A DNA stretch of 29,732 nucleotides from a virus: positions 1-29,732 of the IMG/VR virus record IMGVR_UViG_3300037264_003269; one strand, written 5' to 3'. Position numbers and translations under genes: made by a program. Position 1 is the first letter of the stretch; each line of letters opens with the position of its first letter. The notes under the pieces were generated by a model. It was not told the DNA's origin and did no database searches. It saw only the letters and a list, made by a program, of their open reading frames with translations. Below, in pieces: positions 23,177-29,732 of the stretch.

Positions 23177-25018
23177 ATGGCCGAGATCCCCCGGTCGGGA
23201 GGCATCCGGGCCCTGCCCGGGGTGGCTCCCACGGTCCGCCGCCGCCCGAGCCTCGGGGAGGAGTCCTTCGGCGGGGGGGCTGCCGCGGCCGGCGCCATGG
23301 CGGCCGCCGGCAAGCTCGCCCAAGGGGTCGAGGACATCGCCGTCCGCGCCCATGAGCGGGCCGAAGAGGCCCAGTTCAACGAGCTGGTCGCCCGCATCGA
23401 GAACCAGGAGGTCACCCTCAAGACCGAGCTCTCCCGGGTCCAGGGCAAGGCCGCCCTCCAAGCCGCCGACCAGACCATCGTCAAGTGGGACGAGTTCGGG
23501 GGGGAGCTCCTGGACGAGGCGATGACCGACCGGACGCGAGCGCGGCTGGCGTCGACGCTCGACCGCCAGCGGGTGGCCCTCCGGGCGTTCTCGGAGCCCC
23601 ACGCCCAGCGGGAGATGGTGGCCTTCGAGGCCCAGTCCCTGGAGGAACGGGTCACCGGCGCCGAGAACGCCGCGATCGTCTCCGGGGATCCCCTGCGGGT
23701 CGGCCTGGCCCTCGAGGACCAGTTCATCGCCCTCTCCCGCTTCGCCCAGCTCACCGGGAAGCCTCCCGAGTGGCTGAAAAACAACGTCGCCGCCCGGGAG
23801 AGCCGGATCCACCGGGGCCTCCTCGTCCGCATGATCGGGCAGGGGAAGGGCCTGGCCGCGAAGGAGTACCTCACCGCGAACAAGGAGCACCTGGTCGCCG
23901 GCGACCTCCTGGCTGTCGAGGACGACGTCCTGCGGGGCTCGGCCCTCGGCCAGGCGCAGAACCTGGCCGACCAGATCGAGGAGAAGTACCCCGACCCGAA
24001 GGACCAGACGGCGCTCCTCAAGAATCAGCCGGACCTGGACCCCCAGGTCCGCGCGATGGTGGAGGACATGCTTTGGACCCGGGGGCAGCGCCGGAAGGTC
24101 ATGGAGGCCGGCGACTACGCGGACCTCCAGGACGAGGTCATGAAGGCCATCACGGGTCCTCGGCCGCTCGCGGGACTGCCGGGGATCCTGGGGGGCCTCG
24201 GGAGGCCCGACACCGCGGAGCAGGCCGTCGGGCCGGACCGCTGGGCGAAGCTCTCGGCCGACGACCAGGCGAAGGCCGCCAAGGTCTTCCGGCAGATGGA
24301 ACTCGGCGCCGAGCCCGACATGCGCGCCGGCGGCGGCTCCGGCTGGCAGGCTTGGACCAAGTGGAGCGGCATCCCCGTGGCCGATCGAGCGAAGATGACG
24401 GACGCTCAAATGTGGCTCCAGCTCCGGCCCCTGCTCGACGACCAGTTCTACGCCGCGGCCCTCAAGGACCGGGAAGACGCGAAGGCCGCCCTCGCGAAGG
24501 GGGAGAACGGGCTGTCCGACCTGGGAGGCTGGGAGGCGACGGTCAAGGACTTCCTCCGCGTGAACGGCGTCACGACCGGAGACTCCGGCCCCAAGAACGC
24601 CGCCGAGCAGAAGACGGCGGCGGAGCTCGAGATGCTGATCCGCTCGCGCGTCTGGGCCTTCGAGAAAGTCAAGAAGCGCCCGGCGGATCCGCAGGAGCGG
24701 GTCGACATCATGAAGGCGGCCGTGAAGGAGAAGGTGATCGCGCGCGCGGAGGCCCCGCCCCTCGCGCAGATGCTGGGAGGGGTCTTCGGCCAGGGACGCT
24801 ACGTCTACCGCGAGGCCCCCCGGCTCGGGGTGCTCGCGCGCACCGAGGTCCCCGTCATTCCCCTGGACAAGATCTCCGAGGCCCAGCGCACGGAGTTCCG
24901 GAACCTCCTCCTGGGCCGGGGGCGCCTGGCGACCGACGAGAAGATCGAGCGCTTGGCCGGTGCATGGTCCAAGGACGACGACGCTCTCCTCGAAAGCATC
25001 CTCGAGGAGAAGGACTGA
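23177..25018 (+). CDS. internal virion protein (T7 gp15-like)
   Basis: Encodes 613 residues after GGAGG. After a short flexible N terminus it is almost wholly helical: AMAAAGKLAQGVEDIAVRAHERAEEAQFN near residues 40-70, a core with FEAQSLEERVTGAENAAIVSGDPLRVGLALEDQF near residues 150-183, LVRMIGQGKGLAAKEYLTANKEHL, and a C terminus with GQGRYVYREAPRLG and a final SKDDDALLESILEEKD helix. This repeats the tetratricopeptide-like pattern I know from podovirus gp15-type proteins stored in the head and ejected into the periplasm (T7 gp15 is 747 residues). It follows the terminator and overlaps the giant gene by one base (TGATG). Confidence 0.78.
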   Translation: MAEIPRSGGIRALPGVAPTVRRRPSLGEESFGGGAAAAGAMAAAGKLAQGVEDIAVRAHERAEEAQFNELVARIENQEVTLKTELSRVQGKAALQAADQTIVKWDEFGGELLDEAMTDRTRARLASTLDRQRVALRAFSEPHAQREMVAFEAQSLEERVTGAENAAIVSGDPLRVGLALEDQFIALSRFAQLTGKPPEWLKNNVAARESRIHRGLLVRMIGQGKGLAAKEYLTANKEHLVAGDLLAVEDDVLRGSALGQAQNLADQIEEKYPDPKDQTALLKNQPDLDPQVRAMVEDMLWTRGQRRKVMEAGDYADLQDEVMKAITGPRPLAGLPGILGGLGRPDTAEQAVGPDRWAKLSADDQAKAAKVFRQMELGAEPDMRAGGGSGWQAWTKWSGIPVADRAKMTDAQMWLQLRPLLDDQFYAAALKDREDAKAALAKGENGLSDLGGWEATVKDFLRVNGVTTGDSGPKNAAEQKTAAELEMLIRSRVWAFEKVKKRPADPQERVDIMKAAVKEKVIARAEAPPLAQMLGGVFGQGRYVYREAPRLGVLARTEVPVIPLDKISEAQRTEFRNLLLGRGRLATDEKIERLAGAWSKDDDALLESILEEKD

Positions 25019-28000
25019 TGCCCCAGGAACTCTTCGCGGACTGGTACGCCCGGAAGCGCGCCGCGCGCGGCGAGCGCCCCGGGATCACCGCGCCCGTGCC
25101 CCAGGCCCCCGCGACCGACCCCCCCGCGTCGACGTTCGGCGACTGGTACGAGAGCAAGCTCCGGAGCAAGGCGGCGATCCTCCAGAGCTCCCTCGAGGAG
25201 GGCCAGAAGATCGACGTTGACCGCGCCGCCCGCGTGCTCCGTATGCAGCTTCGGACGAGCGGAAGCCTCGACCTCCTGGGCGAGCCTGGGGTCCTGGAAG
25301 AGGCCGAGGCCGCGGCGGCGCGCGCGGACTTCGACGCGAAGAGCTTCTTCCGGCGCTCGCCGGGGGTTGCCCGCTACGTCCAAGCGAGCCCCTACTACGC
25401 CGCCCTCGCGAAGGAGGACGTCGGCAAGCTCTCCAACCTCGAGGACCTGCTCCGGCGGCCGCGGGAAGAGTGGCCGAAGCCCGACGAGTTGATTCGCAAG
25501 GAGTCGGCCGCCGCCGGCCTGCGCCGCGCGGAGGCGTACTTCCAGCAGCCCACGATGACGCGCCAGCAACTCGAGGATAGCGGCCTTCCCCCGGGCTTCG
25601 TCACCGCCCAGGAGGATCTGCCCCACAAGACCCCGGAGGCGGCCGCCAAAGCCTTCGAGGCGGAGGAGTACCTGGTCCGCCGGCGAGAGGAGGACTTCGT
25701 CGCGGGGACCCAGGAGGCGGGCGTCGGGGAGACCCTCGGCCGGCGCCTCCAGGAGAATCCCCTCTTCATGTTCCCGGGCTGGTCCGGGGTGGTCGGCGCC
25801 GGGAACGAGCGCCGAGCGCTCGACGCACTTCAAGCGATGGCGGCCGAAACGGCGACCCCCGAGCAGGAGGATTTCGGGGAGCGCTTCGTGCGCCTGGGGG
25901 CCGCGGCTGATCGCCGGGGGACGACCTTCCTCGCGAAGACCGCCTCGATCATGGCCGAGATACCGGCGTTCGCGGTCGAGTTCGGGGCGACCGGGCCCGT
26001 CTACCGGGGGGCCAAGGTCGCCGCCGAGATCGCGCTCCGGGGACTCTTGAAGCGCGCCATGGCCCGCGGGCCGGCGAAACTCGTCCGGACGGGCCTCGGG
26101 ACGCTCGCCGGCGTGGCCGGCCAGGCGGCGGCCGCCATGCCGATCCGCACCCTGGAAGACGCCCTCCGCCGGCAGATCCCCCAGGTCACCTTCGGGGACG
26201 CCGGCGAGGTCCAGGTCCAGCCGGGGACGGGGGACAGCCCGGGCCTCGCATGGGCCCGGGCGGCCCTCGGATCCTTGATCGAGGTCGGGACGGAGCGCCT
26301 GGGCGCCTCCGCGGCCGCGCGTTGGCTGGACAAGCAGGCGAACCGGGTCCTCTTCGAGAGCTGGGCGGGGAAGGCCGCGGGGCGGGACTTCGGGGGCTTC
26401 CAGAAGCTCCTCCGCGCCGGCGGCGTGAACGGGGTCCTGGGCGAGGTCGGCGAGGAAGAGGCGGCGAAGATCCTCCGGGCGGCCGGGGGCCTCGAGGCCT
26501 ACCGGACGACGACGGCGGAGGAGTTCTTCGCACAGGGTCTGGCCTTCGGCGCGCCGCACGTCCCGGGGGCCGTCCTGGACCGCCTCAAGCGTTCGCCCGT
26601 CTCCAATCCCGAGGTCCTGAAGCGGGTGGGCGACCTGGTCCAGGCGATGAAGCTGGTCGAGACGGCGCCCGACCAGGCGGAGAAACTCTTCCAGGAACTC
26701 GCCCCCAGCGTGAAGTACAGCATTCCCGTCGAGGCCTGGACGCGCTACTGGGGGGGCAAGACGGACGAGAAGACGGGCCGCCCCGTGGATCCCCGCGAGA
26801 AGGCCTTCGAGGTCACCGGCAACGTCGAGGCTTACGACAGCGCCGTCCGGGGCGGGGGCGACATCGACATCCCCTTCTCGCGCTACGCGGTCACGATCGC
26901 GCGGGACGCCCAGGCGAACGCCTTCTTCTCCCAGGAGTACCGCCAGGATCCCCTCGAGCGGACCCCCCGGGAGGCGGAGGTCGAGCTCGCCCGCGGGCAG
27001 AAGGAGATCGACGAGGAGGACCGTCTGGCGCAGCGCGCGGTCGAGCGCCTGAACCGCCGGGAGGAGGACGTGAAGGCGATGGCCGTCACCGTCGCCCGGC
27101 AGGAGGCCCGCCGGACGCTGGAAGAGCTCGAGGCGAGCGACCTGATCGCCCAGGTGAAGCAGCAGGTGGGCTCCCGCTTCTACTGGACCGCCGGGAAAGC
27201 GAAGAACGTCGAGGAGCTCGTGCGCTCCGGGGTCCCCCGGGACATGATCGCCGATCCCGCGGAGTCCGCGCACAGCGGCCGAGGACAGGCCCTGTCGATC
27301 GACACGGCCGCCGATCACTTCGGCATGAGCTCCGACGAGCTGGTCGACGCCCTTGGCGAGGCCGCGAATCGCCGGCGGGAGGCGCGGGAGGCGAGCAGCG
27401 GCCAGAACGTCCCCGAGCACGTCATGAGCGCGGTCTACGAACGGGAATTCGAGCGGACCCTGGAAGAGGTCGGGGCAGAGGAATCCGGGGGCCTGGAGGC
27501 GGCGCGCGAGACCATCCGCCGGATGTCGAAGCGTCGCCTCTCGGTCTCGGGGTTCACCGAGGAGGAGCGTGACGCGGCCGCGGAAATCTCGGCGTCCTTC
27601 TTCCGGGCGACGGCCGCTCGAGCGAACGTCTCCCCGACGGCGCTCTACAAGGAGTTCGGGCCACGGATCCGGCGCGCGAAGCGCCCCGGCGCCGCCGCGG
27701 TCGAGCTGGCGCAGACGACGGAGGAGGGCTACCAGAAGCTCTCGGCCCTGCACAACCTGACGGCCGAGGACCTCGTGAACGCCGACAAGATCGGCGGCCT
27801 GGCTGTCCCGTCGATCGCCATTGTCCCCGAGGGGAAGGCTCAGACGAGTTTCGGCCCCATCACCCTGATCGGCACCAAGGACCTCGGGGATCCAGAGAAG
27901 GTGCCGGTCTTCGACGCGGACGCCTACTCCCCCGTGTTCCCCACGGCGGTCTACAAGAAGGTCCCCTCCGCGGTCGCCCAGGAGATCGTGGAGGAGTTCA

Positions 28001-29732
28001 AGCCCTTCGCGAAGGACTGGAACGATGCGAGCGCCAGGGAGGAGCTGTGGGACCGCACCGTCAACTCACCCGACCCTGCGGTGCTCATCCGGCACCTCTT
28101 GAATTCGCGGGCGGGGATCGCGTGGTATCTGGACAGCCAGGGGCAGAGGATCGAGCCCGTCCTAAAAACGATCGGGACTCGCGACGTGGGGACTGCGTTT
28201 GCCGGGCAGCCGGCGATCGACGACCTGGTCGCCAAGCGGGGGCCGCTCCTGAAACTCGACTATCACGACGAGGACCTCATGCGCGAGGTCGGGGCCGCTA
28301 TCCGGAAGGCGATCGACGAGTACGCCGCTTCCGGGGGAGCCGCGGAGGACGTGGATGTGCGGGGGGCCTACTGGGCGGCCGCGGTCTCCGAAGACGGCAC
28401 GGTGGGGGTCGGGACCTTGGATAGACTCGCTCGCGATCGCGAGCGCTTGGGGAAAGTCGAGGTCGACCTGGGGGCTTCCTGGGACGTTGCACGCGAGGCG
28501 ATCAAGGGCAAGGAGGCGGACTTCAAGGACTGGCTGGAAGAGAGGATCCTCCCCCTCTTCGGAGAGCCGAAGCTCGAACTCCGTGGGCGGAAGGTCCCCT
28601 ACACGCTCGAGAACATCGTCGAGGCCATGCAGGGCCGGATCCGGAATCAGGACAAGGGGATGACCTTCGGGGAGGGTGCCGCTCGAGCCAGCGTCTCGAA
28701 GCGGTTCCGCGACCTCGAGCAGATGCGCCGTTCGATCGGCCAAGTCAAGGGAGAGCAGGAGGTTTCCGCGGCCAGGGACAAGGCGAAGGAGCTGCTCGAG
28801 CGCTACCGGGAGAAGGCGATCCAGCACACGGATCTGGACACCTGGAACGCGCTGGACGCTTCGATGAAAGCGATCGCGGACTTCGTCAAGGGAGCGAAGA
28901 CCCTCGGTCGTCTCCGCGGCGCCCTGGCGCGGAACGGGTTCAAGGACGTTCCGGATGACGTCCTCGAGCTCGGGCGCCAGGCGGCCGAGGCCTGGCTCGA
29001 TGCGCCGGTCCCCTACTTCGAGGCGAAGCCGCAGCGCGCCGTCGCGATCTCCGAGTTCGCCGGCGCGGTGGTGCCGGAGGATACCCCGAAGAAGGCCTTC
29101 GAGGTCCTCGAGCGCCACGGTGTCCCAGTCCGGACGTACTCGAGCGAATCGGCGCAGGGCGGCCAAGCGAAGGCCACGGATGAGTTCCGGCGCGAGCTCG
29201 CCGGCAAGGGCGCCCAGGTCCTCTTCCAGCGGGAGGCCGCCGGCGAACGCGCCCAGGAGTTCTTCCAGCCGGCCTTCCACGGGTCGCCCCACCGCTTTGA
29301 GCAGTTCGACCTCTCGAAGGTCGGCAGCGGAGAAGGGGCGCAGGTCTACGGGTGGGGGCTCTACTTTGCGGGCAGGAAGGAAGTCGCGGAGTTCTATCGG
29401 GACAACCTCTCCAAGCGGATAACGATCCCCGGGGCTTCGACCGGCGGCTCCGAGTGGGTCATCGAAGGCGCTGAGTTCCCTGAAGGGCGCTCCGGGCATC
29501 GGGCGCTCGACACCGGCCAGGATATCGACTCGCTTCTGTCCGCCGTTAGGACCGGCTCCGCCGAAATGGAGAAGTACCTTCGCGGGAGGATTGAAAGGAG
29601 AATTGCGTTCTGGCGGGAAGAGGGCGCCCCCGAGGGGAGCGCCGGCGAGGACATGCAGGCACTCGTGGACTTCTACGAGCGGCATGTCATCGCCGTCACC
29701 CCAGACAAGATCAAGCAGCGTCCCGGGGGCCG
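25018..29732 (+). CDS. giant polyvalent internal virion protein (gp16 position) with ADP-ribosyltransferase-like domain; 3'-partial
   Basis: Open from ATG 25018 to the window end (1571 residues visible, no stop). Two FxDWYxxK motifs at the start (ELFADWYARK, TFGDWYESK) may dock it to the core. Residues ~300-385 and 395-520 are Ala/Gly-rich amphipathic or membrane-prone helices. The segment YDSAVRGGGDIDIPFSRY (residue ~606) and the segment LHNLTAEDLVNADKIGGLAVPS (from residue 911) followed by FDADAYSPVFP are patterns I know from phage polyvalent proteins. Near residue 1420, AFHGSPHRFEQFDL and YGWGLYFA (1444-1451) match the ADP-ribosyltransferase domain of polyvalent proteins, with the expected His and Tyr motifs; the catalytic Glu may lie near or beyond the window end. 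No lytic transglycosylase motif like that in T7 gp16 was seen. Confidence 0.8.
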   Translation, partial: MPQELFADWYARKRAARGERPGITAPVPQAPATDPPASTFGDWYESKLRSKAAILQSSLEEGQKIDVDRAARVLRMQLRTSGSLDLLGEPGVLEEAEAAAARADFDAKSFFRRSPGVARYVQASPYYAALAKEDVGKLSNLEDLLRRPREEWPKPDELIRKESAAAGLRRAEAYFQQPTMTRQQLEDSGLPPGFVTAQEDLPHKTPEAAAKAFEAEEYLVRRREEDFVAGTQEAGVGETLGRRLQENPLFMFPGWSGVVGAGNERRALDALQAMAAETATPEQEDFGERFVRLGAAADRRGTTFLAKTASIMAEIPAFAVEFGATGPVYRGAKVAAEIALRGLLKRAMARGPAKLVRTGLGTLAGVAGQAAAAMPIRTLEDALRRQIPQVTFGDAGEVQVQPGTGDSPGLAWARAALGSLIEVGTERLGASAAARWLDKQANRVLFESWAGKAAGRDFGGFQKLLRAGGVNGVLGEVGEEEAAKILRAAGGLEAYRTTTAEEFFAQGLAFGAPHVPGAVLDRLKRSPVSNPEVLKRVGDLVQAMKLVETAPDQAEKLFQELAPSVKYSIPVEAWTRYWGGKTDEKTGRPVDPREKAFEVTGNVEAYDSAVRGGGDIDIPFSRYAVTIARDAQANAFFSQEYRQDPLERTPREAEVELARGQKEIDEEDRLAQRAVERLNRREEDVKAMAVTVARQEARRTLEELEASDLIAQVKQQVGSRFYWTAGKAKNVEELVRSGVPRDMIADPAESAHSGRGQALSIDTAADHFGMSSDELVDALGEAANRRREAREASSGQNVPEHVMSAVYEREFERTLEEVGAEESGGLEAARETIRRMSKRRLSVSGFTEEERDAAAEISASFFRATAARANVSPTALYKEFGPRIRRAKRPGAAAVELAQTTEEGYQKLSALHNLTAEDLVNADKIGGLAVPSIAIVPEGKAQTSFGPITLIGTKDLGDPEKVPVFDADAYSPVFPTAVYKKVPSAVAQEIVEEFKPFAKDWNDASAREELWDRTVNSPDPAVLIRHLLNSRAGIAWYLDSQGQRIEPVLKTIGTRDVGTAFAGQPAIDDLVAKRGPLLKLDYHDEDLMREVGAAIRKAIDEYAASGGAAEDVDVRGAYWAAAVSEDGTVGVGTLDRLARDRERLGKVEVDLGASWDVAREAIKGKEADFKDWLEERILPLFGEPKLELRGRKVPYTLENIVEAMQGRIRNQDKGMTFGEGAARASVSKRFRDLEQMRRSIGQVKGEQEVSAARDKAKELLERYREKAIQHTDLDTWNALDASMKAIADFVKGAKTLGRLRGALARNGFKDVPDDVLELGRQAAEAWLDAPVPYFEAKPQRAVAISEFAGAVVPEDTPKKAFEVLERHGVPVRTYSSESAQGGQAKATDEFRRELAGKGAQVLFQREAAGERAQEFFQPAFHGSPHRFEQFDLSKVGSGEGAQVYGWGLYFAGRKEVAEFYRDNLSKRITIPGASTGGSEWVIEGAEFPEGRSGHRALDTGQDIDSLLSAVRTGSAEMEKYLRGRIERRIAFWREEGAPEGSAGEDMQALVDFYERHVIAVTPDKIKQRPGG

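Noticed and set aside
1-29732. tRNA genes, insertion sequences, CRISPR arrays, integrase or attachment sites
   Set aside because: Reading through the window gave no cloverleaf-like CCA-ended structures, transposase motifs, regular spacer arrays or recombinase genes; nearly all bases are in late phage genes.

Overview
The window is a single, almost gap-free block of the late (virion) genes of a tailed bacteriophage with a short, T7/BPP-1-style podovirus architecture. It may be a free phage or a prophage. The DNA is visibly very GC-rich and all 30 supported genes lie on the plus strand. At least a dozen neighbouring genes overlap by 1-4 bases (TGATG, TAGTG, ATGA, GTGA), which suggests one translationally coupled late transcription unit. 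No bacterial housekeeping genes, tRNAs, integrase, terminase, polymerase or CRISPR were seen, so the host cannot be named; base composition only says it is a GC-rich bacterium.

Layout. (1) 1-4474, entry of the head module: a GNAT-like acyltransferase, two small Arg-rich coiled proteins that resemble each other, the portal, a small unknown protein, a structural protein built of two 124-residue repeats, and a Bbp19-family protein. (2) 4475-6840, capsid: scaffold, major capsid protein, Bbp16-type capsid cement protein. A perfect 15-bp hairpin follows, in the place where T7 has its post-capsid terminator. (3) 6950-11037: three small head-associated proteins and a 1001-residue beta-rich protein with at least six ~111-123-residue repeats. 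(4) 11052-15351, tail tube and ejection: T7 gp11-like adaptor, very large gp12-like nozzle, gp14-like internal virion protein. (5) 15348-21916, receptor-binding/tail-appendage cassette: two T7-type tail-fibre adaptor proteins with nearly identical N-terminal domains, a detached fibre-tip-like domain protein, several small structural proteins, a twin pair of paralogues, and a protein with three Calx-beta domains. (6) 21919-23082, membrane proteins: a holin-like protein with two possible starts and a protein with a signal/lipobox-like start plus a second membrane segment. A convincing rho-independent terminator follows at 23104-23150. (7) 23177-29732, second ejection unit: a gp15-like protein and a giant polyvalent protein (at least 1571 residues, running off the window) in the gp16 position, with an ADP-ribosyltransferase-like domain near its visible C terminus.

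How it works together. Portal, scaffold, capsid and cement proteins build the head. The gp11/gp12-like proteins form the tail tube and the fibre adaptors attach to them. The gp14/gp15/gp16-like proteins are expected to sit inside the virion and to be ejected into the host with the DNA; the giant protein may deliver an enzymatic effector. Family names come from reading translated sequence against remembered family patterns; no searches were run. The strongest candidates for something new are the ADP-ribosyltransferase-bearing ejection protein, the repeat-built 1001-residue protein, and the duplicated tail-appendage cassette.
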